From contig NZ_NFLV01000013.1 of the NCBI RefSeq assembly GCF_002161065.1, forward strand, positions 1 through 64,000: DNA of 64,000 nucleotides. The letters are read 5' to 3'. Of the stretch, positions 15,756 to 25,190 are shown in pieces. The stretch is from Eubacterium sp. An11 (GTDB lineage Bacteria; Bacillota; Clostridia; Lachnospirales; Lachnospiraceae). Made by a program: the position numbers and the translations under genes. Within the stretch, counting starts at the first letter, position 1. Each line of letters begins with the position of its first letter. The notes below the pieces were generated by a model. It searched no databases, was not told the DNA's origin, and was given only the letters and a program-made list of their open reading frames with translations.

Positions 15756-16411
15756 TTTCTTTTCCCCTCTATGCTGTTGATTTTTTTATCCAGATACCAG
15801 AGAACAATCCCTGCATACTCTCGTTTCTTTCCTTCTGTATCACGCCGGGAATATTTTTGTTTCATAGTCTGAAGCATTTTATAATTCCAATTTCCTTTCT
15901 GCTTTTCATGACCAAGAGCCACAATCACACTATCAAGCACTGCTTTGCGATTTTGTTTCAGCAAATGGCCCTCACTGTTTAAATTCAGCGTCTCATTGAG
16001 GTCTCTGTTGATGGCTGGATTATCTGAATAAATTTCTCCAGATTTTGTTCTGTACTTTATTTCTCTGATTTGCTGTATATTTTGGGGATTAATTGTAAGA
16101 ATCTGATTTCCTTTATGCGTATCGCAAGTATCCCATTTCCCTTTCTGCCCGTCAATATGTCCTTCGCAGACCCCAAACATATTTTTGTAATCCAGCTTTT
16201 GACTCTCTGTCAGTCCGTCTTCAGGATACCAATGCTCGATTTTCATATGATTTTCATCAATTCTTCTCATACAATACGCACACAATTTTCCCTGCTCATC
16301 TAAAAGATGTTTTCGAATATCTTCTTTATTACATCCGTCAAAATAAGCAAACTTTCCTTTTTTATATGATGTAAGAGATGAGGGTTCTTTTCCTTTTTTT
16401 ATATAAAGCAT
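15752..16411 (-). CDS. ptuB: HNH endonuclease PtuB of a Septu anti-phage system
   Basis: 219 residues of the HNH family found beside PtuA ATPases and in some retron systems. The nuclease core reads CAYCMRRIDENHMKIEHWYP (residues about 44-63), then LDYKNMFGVCEG and CDTHKGN, giving the H-N-H residues and zinc cysteines. In Septu, PtuB is held by the ATPase and cuts nucleic acid on phage infection. It starts 4 bases after ptuA and overlaps the HD gene by 4 bases. AT-rich and lysine-rich compared with neighbours, suggesting recent transfer. No reverse transcriptase is adjacent, so this looks like stand-alone Septu rather than a retron. Confidence 0.85.
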   Translation of the reverse strand: MLYIKKGKEPSSLTSYKKGKFAYFDGCNKEDIRKHLLDEQGKLCAYCMRRIDENHMKIEHWYPEDGLTESQKLDYKNMFGVCEGHIDGQKGKWDTCDTHKGNQILTINPQNIQQIREIKYRTKSGEIYSDNPAINRDLNETLNLNSEGHLLKQNRKAVLDSVIVALGHEKQKGNWNYKMLQTMKQKYSRRDTEGKKREYAGIVLWYLDKKINSIEGKRK

Positions 16412-16415
16412 AGAA

Positions 16416-17687
16416 TTACTCCTCCAAAGCTGCGGTTTCTATTTCATAGCGTGTCCTCAACTTTGCGAGGATGGGATTCTGTGGCGCTGTGAGTTTTTCC
16501 AGATCATCTAATATTTTCCGTGCCTGTGAATAATTTTCTTCATCCATCTCATCACAGAATAGATCTATCACCTTCTGTATCTCTTCTGGTACTTCATTTG
16601 TTTTCTGAAAATAATTAATTGAAGTATTCACATCAATCCCATAATGCGAATATCCATACTCAGGTTCTCCGTTTTCTATATCAATAATCCACACATTTTT
16701 TGCGGAAGCAAACAAAATGGGCGCATGTGTCGTCGCAATAAATTGCACATTGGGAAATACTTTTCTAAGGGCATCAATGACTTCCCACTGCCATTTGGGA
16801 TGCAAATGCATATCCAGCTCATCAATCAGGACAACTCCATTGGTATCAGCAATCTTCTCCCCCAGGAACGGATTTAAAACAGCCATTCTGTAGGCAATAT
16901 CAAATACCATCCATATCAATGACTGAAAACCTGCGCTTAAATCCATCACCGGTAAAATCAATTCATTTTCCTGATACATCAGCTCTTCCATCTGCTTATC
17001 ATAAAAAATCCGGCATTCTTTGCCATAATTCATCTGTCTCATAAAATTGGAAACGGTTTTCTTTACTGCCTCGTATTCTGCAACAGGTTTCTCTTTTTGC
17101 CATGCGACCTGTTCCATTTTTACACACCAGTTCAGTAATAATTTTATATTGGAGGCTTCCTGCAAAGTATCTGTATAACCTACAGTTCTGACATATTTTT
17201 TATGAAAAATATTTTCAGATTTTTCTCTTTTCTGAGACCATACTCTGCTGGCCGCCTGATAGCACAAAACCGGAAGCTCACTTTCCTCATTATTGGAAAG
17301 TTCTTCAGCCATTTTTGCAATATTTCTCGGTGACAATGTACTCCTGGAAGCCTGAACGCTATTTCTTGTCCTTACCCAGGAAAAAATTTCCCCTGTTTCT
17401 TTAAAACATGCATTCACAGCAACCTCAACTGGCACACAATATTTATAACTGCAGGAAGCATCTCCCACAGCGGTATACTGTTTCCTGATTTCATCTTTTG
17501 TAAAATGTCTGGTGGATACTCCGTCTATCCCTGCAATAAATCCTCCCAGCCCAACCGCCAGAGCTTCAAGAATAGAAGTTTTTCCTTTCCCATTTTCTCC
17601 TTTTATCAGATTAAATCCCGGCTGTAACTCCAGTCTCATGTTTTCAATGCCTTTAAAATTCTTTATTTCCACATCCGTCAAATACAC
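16416..17687 (-). CDS. ptuA: AAA/ABC-type ATPase PtuA of a Septu anti-phage system
   Basis: 423 residues of the OLD/SMC-like ATPase class. Walker A is GENGKGKTS (residues 30-38); Walker B is GVVLIDELD (284-292), followed by MHLHPKW, a signature-like LSAGFQSL segment just before it, and the switch histidine in ATTHAP (about 319). I chose the GTG at 17687 because GGAGG sits 7 bases upstream; in-frame starts further up lack a site and would add residues that do not fit. PtuA forms the sensor/effector scaffold that binds PtuB. It has its own promoter and is AT-rich beside GC-richer leuS. Confidence 0.87.
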   Translation of the reverse strand: MYLTDVEIKNFKGIENMRLELQPGFNLIKGENGKGKTSILEALAVGLGGFIAGIDGVSTRHFTKDEIRKQYTAVGDASCSYKYCVPVEVAVNACFKETGEIFSWVRTRNSVQASRSTLSPRNIAKMAEELSNNEESELPVLCYQAASRVWSQKREKSENIFHKKYVRTVGYTDTLQEASNIKLLLNWCVKMEQVAWQKEKPVAEYEAVKKTVSNFMRQMNYGKECRIFYDKQMEELMYQENELILPVMDLSAGFQSLIWMVFDIAYRMAVLNPFLGEKIADTNGVVLIDELDMHLHPKWQWEVIDALRKVFPNVQFIATTHAPILFASAKNVWIIDIENGEPEYGYSHYGIDVNTSINYFQKTNEVPEEIQKVIDLFCDEMDEENYSQARKILDDLEKLTAPQNPILAKLRTRYEIETAALEE

Positions 17688-17751
17688 ATAACCACCTCCG
17701 ATACGATCTCCATCTAACATTCTTCTGACAAAACATACTATATTTATCAAA

Positions 17752-17780
17752 ATTATATAATAATTTTTTCTCCTTAACAA
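17752..17780 (-). promoter_or_regulatory. promoter of ptuAB
   Basis: The minus strand reads TTGTTA (17780-17775), a 17-base spacer and TATAAT (17757-17752), in AT-rich sequence 65 bases before the ptuA GTG. Confidence 0.6.
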
Positions 17781-17822
17781 TACCAACCCTTACAGACTCT
17801 GTCAGAAAAATTCCCATATGGG

Positions 17823-17859
17823 AAAAATAACGCAGACAACTTTCCGCCATCTGCGTTAT
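17823..17859 (-). terminator. intrinsic terminator of leuS
   Basis: The minus strand reads ATAACGCAGA, a loop of 17 bases, TCTGCGTTAT, then a run of T. It lies 19 bases past the leuS stop and separates it from ptuA. Confidence 0.85.
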
Positions 17860-17878
17860 CCTCATTTGTCATTAATGA

Positions 17879-20290
17879 TTATTTCGCCACAATATTTACG
17901 ATTCTGCCCGGCACGTAGATTTCTTTACGGATGGTTCCGGTCAGTTTCTTGCCGAGGGCATCTTTTGCCTTGGCGAGAACGTCATCTTTATCGGCGTCTG
18001 CCGGGATGAAGATGGTGCAGCGGGTCTTTCCGTTGACCTGTACAGGAATCTCGATCTCGTCGTCCTTCATGGCATCCTCGTCGTATTCCGGCCATGTCTG
18101 GTCGAATACGGAGTCAGTGTGGCCAAACTGCTCCCACAGCTCCTCTGCGATGTGCGGAGCGAATGGTGCGAGAAGAATGGTGTAAGTTTCCAGGGTGGTC
18201 TTATCCACGCCGCCTTTTTTGCTCAGCTCAATGAGCTTGTTGTTGTATTCCATGAAACCGCTGACAACAGTATTTAAGCTGAAGGAATTGAGACGGGTGG
18301 TGATATCATATACCAGTTTGTGACGTACTTTCACCAGCTCATCGGTCTCTGCCACATCTTTATCCTTGTTGTCCATGGCCATCTTCCAGAAACGGTTCAG
18401 GAAACGGTATACGCCGTCGATTCCCTTGTCATCCCACTCGGAATCCAGCTCTGGCGGTCCCACGAACAGCTCGTAAAGACGCAGGGAGTCACAGCCGTAA
18501 TCTCTTACCAGGTCGTCCGGGGAAACTACATTTCCTTTGGACTTACTCATCTTGATACCGTTCTTTCCGGTGATCATACCCTGGTTGAAGAGCTTCTTGA
18601 ACGGCTCGTCGAAGTCGATCACTCCGATATCATATAAGAACTTCGTATAGAATCTGGAATATAACAGATGGAGCACCGCGTGTTCCACACCGCCGATATA
18701 CATATCAACCGGCAGATATTTGTCTGCTTTTTCCTTGCTTACCAGCTCTTTATCATTCTTGTTATCCACATAACGCAGGAAGTACCAGGAAGAACCGGCC
18801 CACTGCGGCATGGTGTTGGTCTCTCTCTTCGCCGGAGCGCCGCAGCACGGACAGGTGGTGTTCACCCATTCCGGAATGTCTGCCAGCGGAGATTCTCCGG
18901 TTCCGGTCGGCTGATATTTCTCTACTTCCGGAAGCAGCAGCGGCAGCTCTTCTTCCGGTACAGGTACAGCGCCGCATTTCGGGCAGTGTACGATCGGGAT
19001 CGGCTCGCCCCAGTAACGCTGACGGGAGAATACCCAGTCACGAAGCTTATAGTTCACTTTCTTCTTACCGATGCCTCTCTCCTCGATCATGGCAGGCGCT
19101 TCTTTTTTCAACACAGCGGATTCCATGCCGTTCCACTCGCCGGAATTGATCATGGTTCCCACAGCGTCAGTGTAAGCCTCTGTCATGTTCTCAATCTCTT
19201 TTCCGTCCTTGGCGATAACCTGAATGATCGGAATATTGAACTTCTTCGCAAACTCAAAGTCACGGTCATCATGGGCAGGCACGCACATGATGGCTCCTGT
19301 ACCGTAATCTGCCAGTACATAGTCGGCCAGCCAGATTGGAATCTTGGCGCCGTTTAACGGATTGATGGCATAAGAACCTGTGAACACACCGGTCTTTTCC
19401 TTATCCTGCAGACGATCCACATTGGACTTCATGCTGGAATCAAAAATGTATTTTTCCACCGCTTCTCTGGTCTCATCGGTGGCCAGCTCTTTGGCCAGCG
19501 CATGTTCCGGAGCCAGGACCATGAAGGTTGCGCCGTAAAGAGTATCCGGTCTCGTGGTATATACGGTGATCTTATCTTCTCTTCCGTCTACCTGGAAATC
19601 CACCTCAGCGCCATAGCTCTTGCCGATCCAGTCAGTCTGCATCTTTTTCACCTTTTCCGGCCAGTCCAGCTTGTCCAGGTCATTTAACAGACGATCTGCA
19701 TATTTGGTGATGCGGAGCATCCACTGTTTTAAGTTCTTCTTGGTAACCGGGGAACCGCAGCGCTCGCAGCAGCCGTCCACAACTTCCTCGTTGGCAAGAC
19801 CGGTCTTACAGGACGGACACCAGTTGATCGGCATCTCTTTTTCATAAGCCAGTCCGGCTTTGAACATTTTTACAAAGATCCACTGGGTCCATTTGTAGAA
19901 GCTTGGATCCGTGGTATTGACTTCCATATCCCAGTCATAAATGGCCGCAATCTCATTGATCTGGCGCTTGATGTTTTTGATATTCTGTTCTGTGGTAATT
20001 TTCGGATGGGTTCCCATCTTGATGGCATAGTTCTCAGCCGGCAGACCGAATGCATCCCATCCCATCGGATGAATCAGATAATAGCCCTGAAGCATCTTAT
20101 AACGGCTCCATACATCACTGATCACATATCCTCTCCAGTGTCCCACGTGAAGACCGCTTCCTGAAGGATACGGGAACATATCAAGACAATAATATTTCGG
20201 CTTCTTGCCGTCGTTGACATTAACGGGATGTTCCTCCCAGTTTTTACGCCATTTCTGCTCAATGGCTCTATGGTTATAAGGTGTTGCCAT
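17879..20290 (-). CDS. leuS: leucyl-tRNA synthetase
   Basis: Charges tRNA-Leu; 803 residues, normal for bacterial LeuRS. The class I signature is PYPSGSGLHVGHWRGY (HVGH form of HIGH) near residue 40. The zinc-type insertion CPSC...CCERC follows, then an editing domain with TTRPDTLYGATFMVLAPEH, and KMSKSKGNVVSPDD as the KMSKS loop. A C-terminal anticodon-binding region ends the protein. I chose the ATG at 20290 (MATPYNH), served by AGGAGG; an ATG 7 codons earlier would have the site inside the gene. No T-box leader is visible in the 68 bases upstream. Confidence 0.96.
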   Translation of the reverse strand: MATPYNHRAIEQKWRKNWEEHPVNVNDGKKPKYYCLDMFPYPSGSGLHVGHWRGYVISDVWSRYKMLQGYYLIHPMGWDAFGLPAENYAIKMGTHPKITTEQNIKNIKRQINEIAAIYDWDMEVNTTDPSFYKWTQWIFVKMFKAGLAYEKEMPINWCPSCKTGLANEEVVDGCCERCGSPVTKKNLKQWMLRITKYADRLLNDLDKLDWPEKVKKMQTDWIGKSYGAEVDFQVDGREDKITVYTTRPDTLYGATFMVLAPEHALAKELATDETREAVEKYIFDSSMKSNVDRLQDKEKTGVFTGSYAINPLNGAKIPIWLADYVLADYGTGAIMCVPAHDDRDFEFAKKFNIPIIQVIAKDGKEIENMTEAYTDAVGTMINSGEWNGMESAVLKKEAPAMIEERGIGKKKVNYKLRDWVFSRQRYWGEPIPIVHCPKCGAVPVPEEELPLLLPEVEKYQPTGTGESPLADIPEWVNTTCPCCGAPAKRETNTMPQWAGSSWYFLRYVDNKNDKELVSKEKADKYLPVDMYIGGVEHAVLHLLYSRFYTKFLYDIGVIDFDEPFKKLFNQGMITGKNGIKMSKSKGNVVSPDDLVRDYGCDSLRLYELFVGPPELDSEWDDKGIDGVYRFLNRFWKMAMDNKDKDVAETDELVKVRHKLVYDITTRLNSFSLNTVVSGFMEYNNKLIELSKKGGVDKTTLETYTILLAPFAPHIAEELWEQFGHTDSVFDQTWPEYDEDAMKDDEIEIPVQVNGKTRCTIFIPADADKDDVLAKAKDALGKKLTGTIRKEIYVPGRIVNIVAK

Positions 20291-20358
20291 TCTTCTTTCC
20301 TCCTGCATCACTATTTGTCATTCTGTTTTGTCATTCTTTACTGATTTTATCTCATTTC

Positions 20359-21198
20359 TTATTCTGCCGCCAGTACATTTTTCTTTACGGTAAATGTAAC
20401 TTTCAAAGACTTTGTCAGTAGTGTCTTTGGATCAGTGACCGTATAGGTCACTTTATATTTGCCCGGCTTTGCTGTGTCGACCTTTCCCCTGACCTTTACA
20501 TTCTCCAGCAGATCCGCCGTCGATGTGGTCCGGGATGTCACTTTGATCAGCTTCTTCAAAAACTTTTTGCTGGCTTTGCTCCCGTAAGCGAGCTTCGTGG
20601 AAGCGGACTTCTTAAGCTTAAGCTTCGGATAATACGGGTTCGCCGGATCCGGATCCGTCGGGTCCCATCCCGTCCTGCTGGCCGTGGAAATCTTCAGCTT
20701 CTTTCTGTCCGGTTTCTGCAGCTTCCTGGTATCGCCGATCACCACTTTGGTTCCCACACCGCAGTTATCATACAGCCACTTGGCATCAACCACCGCCAGA
20801 CGGATACAACCGTCGGACGCCTGAGTCCCCAGCTTATTGTATTCCTTTGTTTCCAGCTGATTCTTGCTGGTCCTGTAATACGGCACTGAGTGGAACAGAT
20901 ACGGTCCGTGTATCCTCATACAATACTGTCCGTATACGCCGCCGTAAAGCGCGTGCCAGCGCATCTTGCTCACCGTGGTATAAGTTCCCCGTATAGTGGA
21001 ATAATTTCTTCCTGTGGAACAGTACATGGCCCGCACCACTTTGCCGCTCTTTGCATCGACCACATTGACAATGTTGGTCTTCCGGTTGACGTAAATTGTA
21101 TACCGGCTGGCCGCCTCCGCGTCCATCCCGTGTCCGTACACAAACGCCGCCGCAAACAACAGCAGCACCGCCGCCATGACAGATCGTCGTATTTTCAT
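20359..21198 (-). CDS. secreted L,D-transpeptidase (YkuD domain) with C-terminal Ig-like domain
   Basis: Cross-links peptidoglycan between L- and D-centres outside the membrane. 279 residues from the ATG at 21198 (GGGAGAG upstream). A signal peptide occupies residues 1-30. The YkuD domain spans about 33-160, with H97 and H103 (HGPYLFHS) and the catalytic Cys131 in ASDGCIRL. A lysine-rich stretch (170-215) leads to a C-terminal beta-sandwich (215-275; GKVDTAKPGKYKVTYTVTD) of the kind used for wall or surface contact. It lies 68 bases upstream of leuS and in the same direction, but a functional link is unlikely. Confidence 0.9.
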   Translation of the reverse strand: MKIRRSVMAAVLLLFAAAFVYGHGMDAEAASRYTIYVNRKTNIVNVVDAKSGKVVRAMYCSTGRNYSTIRGTYTTVSKMRWHALYGGVYGQYCMRIHGPYLFHSVPYYRTSKNQLETKEYNKLGTQASDGCIRLAVVDAKWLYDNCGVGTKVVIGDTRKLQKPDRKKLKISTASRTGWDPTDPDPANPYYPKLKLKKSASTKLAYGSKASKKFLKKLIKVTSRTTSTADLLENVKVRGKVDTAKPGKYKVTYTVTDPKTLLTKSLKVTFTVKKNVLAAE

Positions 21199-21609
21199 GA
21201 ATCTCTCCCTTTCCTTCTGCCGCGCCGCCGCGGCTCTGACTCTCAATATTCCGCGGATATTCTTCCTGCGGCATATTGCTCAACACATTTTCTGAATAAT
21301 ATGACTCTGTGCAGCAGCACATTTCTTCCCGACAGAAGATTTGCCAAATGGGAAATGAGACACTACACCAGGTATTATTATATAATTTTTCTCCCGTTTG
21401 TAAAGAAAAAGTTGTTGAAAAAGTGCCTGTAAACCCTCAAAAAACCTCATTTATTGCCCTCTTCTTCAAAATGTGATATAGTAAACGGGACAAATCGAAC
21501 ATTTTTATTTTAAAAAAATCCAAAGGGGCTGACGCGGCGTTTCATCCGCCTGTTTCCCCGGCGGAATTTTTAAAGTAAAAATGAATGCAATGAACGAGGA
21601 GGCGTAATC
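21199..21609. other. divergent intergenic region with two promoters
   Basis: No gene seen. Towards the L,D-transpeptidase the minus strand has TTTACA, 16 bases, TATAAT (about 21403-21376), leaving a leader of about 180 bases. Towards the glyoxalase the plus strand has a promoter at 21454-21482. Between that and the glyoxalase ATG lies a GC-rich CCGCC...GGCGG hairpin (about 21548-21566) followed by ATTTTT, which could be a weak terminator or attenuator. Confidence 0.45.
21454..21482 (+). promoter_or_regulatory. promoter of the glyoxalase-PBP unit
   Basis: TTGCCC (21454-21459), a 17-base spacer, then TATAGT (21477-21482) with TG one base before it (extended -10). Confidence 0.5.
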
Positions 21610-21975
21610 ATGATTGAATTTAACCATTTTAACTTTAACGTTCTGGATCTGGAAAAAAGCATCGCATTTTATAAGGAAGCACTTGATCTTTCCGTTGTCC
21701 GCGAAAAGAACGCATCGGACGGCAGCTACAAGATCGTTTATCTGGGAGACGGACGTACCGGATTCTCTCTGGAACTCACCTGGATGCGCGACCGCAAAGA
21801 ACCTTATGACCTGGGAGACGAGGAGTTCCACCTGGCTTTCAAAACCGACGAATACGATGCCTTCCACAAGAGACATGAAGAAATGGGCTGCATCTGTTTT
21901 GAAAATCCTTCCATGGGTATTTATTTTATCAATGACCCGGATGGATACTGGATTGAGATCGTTCCGGTGAGATAG
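21610..21975 (+). CDS. glyoxalase I / lactoylglutathione lyase-like VOC protein
   Basis: A 121-residue vicinal-oxygen-chelate protein with two beta-alpha-beta-beta-beta halves. Metal ligands of glyoxalase I can be read as His6 (FNHFNFNV), Glu55 (SLELTW), His76 (EFHLAF) and a C-terminal Glu (YWIEIVPV). Glyoxalase I removes methylglyoxal; in Gram-positives lacking glutathione the thiol partner may differ. GAGGAGG lies upstream. The class A PBP follows 36 bases later on the same strand, so the two may be co-transcribed. Confidence 0.85.
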   Translation: MIEFNHFNFNVLDLEKSIAFYKEALDLSVVREKNASDGSYKIVYLGDGRTGFSLELTWMRDRKEPYDLGDEEFHLAFKTDEYDAFHKRHEEMGCICFENPSMGIYFINDPDGYWIEIVPVR

Positions 21976-22011
21976 GGGTTTCCCCGGACAATTCTCTTAA
22001 AAGGAATTTTT

Positions 22012-24726
22012 ATGCGTTACAATAAATCATCCATACAAAAGAGAAGAAAGCAGCTCCATTCCAGGAAAAAGAGAATCCACAGTTCTCTTTCCATTGTGAT
22101 ATTTAAAGTCTTTCTGCTGCTGCTCCTGGTGATCATCGCCGGAGGCGGCGGATTGATTTTCGGCTCCGTGCAGGGAATCATCGAGACGACTCCCACTGAC
22201 TACAATCTGAAGCCGAAGTATTCAGCAACGATCATTTACGATGACAGCGGACAGCAGGTGGAATTTCTAAGCGACTATTCTTCCAACCGTATCATCGTCA
22301 ACTATGACCAGATTCCTGCCAACCTGAGAAATGCATTTATCGCCATTGAGGACGAACGGTTCTATGAGCATAACGGTGTGGATTTAAAAGGCGTGATCCG
22401 CGCCGGTATCACTGCCATCCAGAATGGGGGCGCCACCCAGGGCGCCAGCACCATCACACAGCAGCTCATCAAGAATAATGTATTTGAGATCGGCGGCGAG
22501 ACGAATTTTCTCGCGAAGGTCAAACGGAAGATCCAGGAACAATATCTGGCCATCCAGGTAGAGAAAACCACTTCCAAGAAAGAAATTCTCACCGATTACC
22601 TGAATACCATCAATCTGGGCAAGGGAACCCTGGGCGTGGAGTCCGCTGCCAACTATTATTTTGATAAATCGGTTGACCAGCTCACTTTGTCGGAATGTGC
22701 CGTGCTGGCAAGCATCACAAAGAATCCCACCCGGCTGAATCCCATCGATCACCCGGAGGATAACAAAGAACGGCGGGATATTGTTCTCAAGAAAATGTAC
22801 GAGCTCAATTACATTTCCAGTGAAGAATATGAGACAGCTCTCTCTGACGATGTATATTCCCGTATTTCCAAAACTCAGGCCAGCTCCCGGCAGTCGGTGT
22901 ACTCTTACTTCACCGATGCGCTGATCACGCAGATCGTAGAGGACCTGCAAAACGAATACGGATATACCCAGTCCCAGGCCTATAACCTGGTATACCGGGG
23001 CGGACTTCGGATCCATTCCACCCAGTCCACCCAGATGCAGGATATTGCGGACACCGTCATCAATGACAAGAGTAATTATCCGGTGAACACCGATTACTCT
23101 CTGGAATATGACCTGCATGTCACTCTGGAAAACGGTGATACCGTCACATACACAGAGCGGGATATCCGGGATTATTTCCGCAATGCCGGCGATACTGATT
23201 ACCGGACCATATATCCTACCAAAAAGGCCATGAAGAAGGCGATCCGGACTTTCAAGAAGAACACCCTGTCTGATACTGACGAGATTCTTTCGGAAACCAT
23301 CCGCTTTGCCCTGGAACCGCAGATTTCCTACTCGCTCATCGACCAGGCCACCGGCCAGGTGAAGGTTCTGGTGGGCGGACGCGGAGAAAAGAAAGACGAT
23401 CTGGCTTTAAACCGTGCCACCGCGTTTACCAGACAGCCAGGTTCCACCTTCAAGATTCTGTCCACGTACGCCCCGGCTCTCGATACCGGCGGCATGACTC
23501 TGGCCACCGTTTTCGACGATGCGCCGTACACTTACGAAAACGGCGACGAAGTGACCAACTATAATCCGGATGAATACCGGGGACTCATCACCATCCGGGA
23601 CGCCATCATTGACTCCAACAATATCGTGGCGGTAAAAGCGCTGACTCAGCTTACGCCGCAGGTGGGCTATGATTTCCTTCTGAAACTGGGATTCACCACC
23701 CTGGTCAATAACCGGCAGACCGCCAGCGGCGGCACGGAAACGGATGTAAACCAGGCGCTTTCTCTGGGCGGTATCACAGACGGTGTCACCAACGTGGAAC
23801 TGACCGCCGCCTATGCGGCCATCGCCAACCACGGATATTATAATACACCGATTCTTTATACCAGCGTGGAGGACAGCCACGGCAACGTTCTCCTTCAGCA
23901 TGAGTCTTCCCCAAAACAGGTGATGAAGGAAACCACCGCCTGGCTGCTGACCGATGCCATGAAGGATGTGGTCTCCGAGGGAAGCGGCGTGGAGGCCCAG
24001 CTTTCCTCCGACATGGCTGTTGCCGGCAAGACAGGAACCACTTCCAATAACTTTGATTTCTGGTTCTGCGGTTACACACCGTACTACACGGCGTCCATAT
24101 GGACCGGCTATGATTATAATACCTCTTTCGAAAACGAGGACGATTATCATAAAGTTATCTGGGCAAAGATCATGGATCAGATCATTGACGCGCAGCAGCA
24201 GCAAATCCGCGATTTCGACGCCTGTGAAGGTATTCGCACAGCTACCATCTGCGCCAAATCCGGAAAGCTTCCTGTCAGCGGCGTCTGCTCACAGGATCCG
24301 GAGAAAAACATGGAACGTATTGAATATTTTGAAGCGGGAACAGAACCGAAAGAAAGCTGCAGCAGCCACATCGTGGTCACCTTCTGTTCTGAATCCAACC
24401 GGGTAGCCAGACGTTTCTGTCCGGATGATCTTCTGTATCAGAGAGTCTTCCGCATCCGGCCGGATGGCTCCAGCGGAGTGACGGAAGATACCCCGTACTG
24501 CCTGAACTTCAATATTGATTCTTATAAATGCAATATTCACACCAGACAATGGTATGAAGAACAGGAACGGCTTCGGCAGCAGCAGGAACAGCTGGCTCCG
24601 GCCGCTCCCGGAAGCACTGAGTCCGAGGAGGTCCTGGAGAGCGCCTCCGGAGACTCTTCCTCTTCCGGACAGAGTCCTCCGGGACTTGACGACATCGCCA
24701 ATTCCATACTGGATATGTTCCGTTAA
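22012..24726 (+). CDS. class A penicillin-binding protein (glycosyltransferase + transpeptidase)
   Basis: A bifunctional peptidoglycan synthase of 904 residues. A basic cytoplasmic start and one membrane segment (about 27-52) anchor it. The GT51 domain has the catalytic IEDERFYEHNG and GASTITQQL. The transpeptidase domain has the serine in PGSTFK, the SNN-type motif DSNNIVA, and KTGTT. After the catalytic domains come an extracellular Cys-containing stretch (about 735-830) and a Gln/Ser/Glu-rich tail. Closest in layout to PBP1a/PonA of Firmicutes. A strong terminator follows. Confidence 0.93.
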   Translation: MRYNKSSIQKRRKQLHSRKKRIHSSLSIVIFKVFLLLLLVIIAGGGGLIFGSVQGIIETTPTDYNLKPKYSATIIYDDSGQQVEFLSDYSSNRIIVNYDQIPANLRNAFIAIEDERFYEHNGVDLKGVIRAGITAIQNGGATQGASTITQQLIKNNVFEIGGETNFLAKVKRKIQEQYLAIQVEKTTSKKEILTDYLNTINLGKGTLGVESAANYYFDKSVDQLTLSECAVLASITKNPTRLNPIDHPEDNKERRDIVLKKMYELNYISSEEYETALSDDVYSRISKTQASSRQSVYSYFTDALITQIVEDLQNEYGYTQSQAYNLVYRGGLRIHSTQSTQMQDIADTVINDKSNYPVNTDYSLEYDLHVTLENGDTVTYTERDIRDYFRNAGDTDYRTIYPTKKAMKKAIRTFKKNTLSDTDEILSETIRFALEPQISYSLIDQATGQVKVLVGGRGEKKDDLALNRATAFTRQPGSTFKILSTYAPALDTGGMTLATVFDDAPYTYENGDEVTNYNPDEYRGLITIRDAIIDSNNIVAVKALTQLTPQVGYDFLLKLGFTTLVNNRQTASGGTETDVNQALSLGGITDGVTNVELTAAYAAIANHGYYNTPILYTSVEDSHGNVLLQHESSPKQVMKETTAWLLTDAMKDVVSEGSGVEAQLSSDMAVAGKTGTTSNNFDFWFCGYTPYYTASIWTGYDYNTSFENEDDYHKVIWAKIMDQIIDAQQQQIRDFDACEGIRTATICAKSGKLPVSGVCSQDPEKNMERIEYFEAGTEPKESCSSHIVVTFCSESNRVARRFCPDDLLYQRVFRIRPDGSSGVTEDTPYCLNFNIDSYKCNIHTRQWYEEQERLRQQQEQLAPAAPGSTESEEVLESASGDSSSSGQSPPGLDDIANSILDMFR

Positions 24727-24738
24727 TTTCAGATATGT

Positions 24739-24807
24739 AAAACAGGCTTCCTTTCGGAAAACAGAACACAGCACATGTGTCTGCCCGGAAGGAAGCCTGT
24801 TTTTTTG
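24739..24807 (+). terminator. intrinsic terminator after the PBP gene
   Basis: A long stem (ACAGGCTTCC against GGAAGCCTGT, extended by TTTC/GGAA) closes over a 30-base loop and ends in seven T residues, 12 bases past the stop. Confidence 0.8.
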
Positions 24808-24813
24808 TCTCTT

Positions 24814-25170
24814 TTACTTTTTCATTTTCGGCTTGAAAATCAGCGAAGCCAGATAGGAAAATACCAAAGCGGCGCTGGTTCCCGCTGCCGCCGCCTTAAA
24901 TCCGCCCTTGAACAGTCCGATGAAGCCCTCATCGTTGACTGCCTCCATCACGCCTTTGGAAAGATTATATCCAAAGCCGGACAGCGGCACGCTGGCCCCG
25001 CACCCGGCCCACTGCTGAAGGGGCTCATAGATTCCGACGGCTCCCAGAATCACTCCGGCGATCACCAGCAGCACCAGGACCCTTCCCGGCATCAGTTTCG
25101 TATGATCCAAAAAAATCTGCACCAGCATACAGATCAGTCCTCCCACAATAAATGCTTTCAGATAAACCAT
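24814..25170 (-). CDS. spoVAE: stage V sporulation protein AE
   Basis: A small membrane protein (118 residues) of the SpoVA channel that moves dipicolinic acid into the forespore and out at germination. Hydrophobic helices fill most of the chain, and the QQWAGCGASVPLSGFGYNLSKG segment is the SpoVAC/SpoVAE signature. GGGAG lies upstream of the ATG. It follows spoVAD by 20 bases. Unusually, this pair is about 10 kb from spoVAA-AB-AC, which lie downstream of sigF in this window. Confidence 0.92.
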   Translation of the reverse strand: MVYLKAFIVGGLICMLVQIFLDHTKLMPGRVLVLLVIAGVILGAVGIYEPLQQWAGCGASVPLSGFGYNLSKGVMEAVNDEGFIGLFKGGFKAAAAGTSAALVFSYLASLIFKPKMKK

Positions 25171-25190
25171 GTCATATCTCCCTTCATATT

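Noticed and set aside
15752-17880. A retron (ptuAB with reverse transcriptase and msr/msd RNA)
   Set aside because: No reverse transcriptase gene lies on either side; leuS and the HD gene flank ptuAB directly, so stand-alone Septu fits better.
20291-20358. A T-box leader for leuS, and one for valS at 45489-45720
   Set aside because: Neither region has the AGGGUGGNACCGCG-type antiterminator or enough length for a T-box; the valS region holds repeats and a terminator instead.
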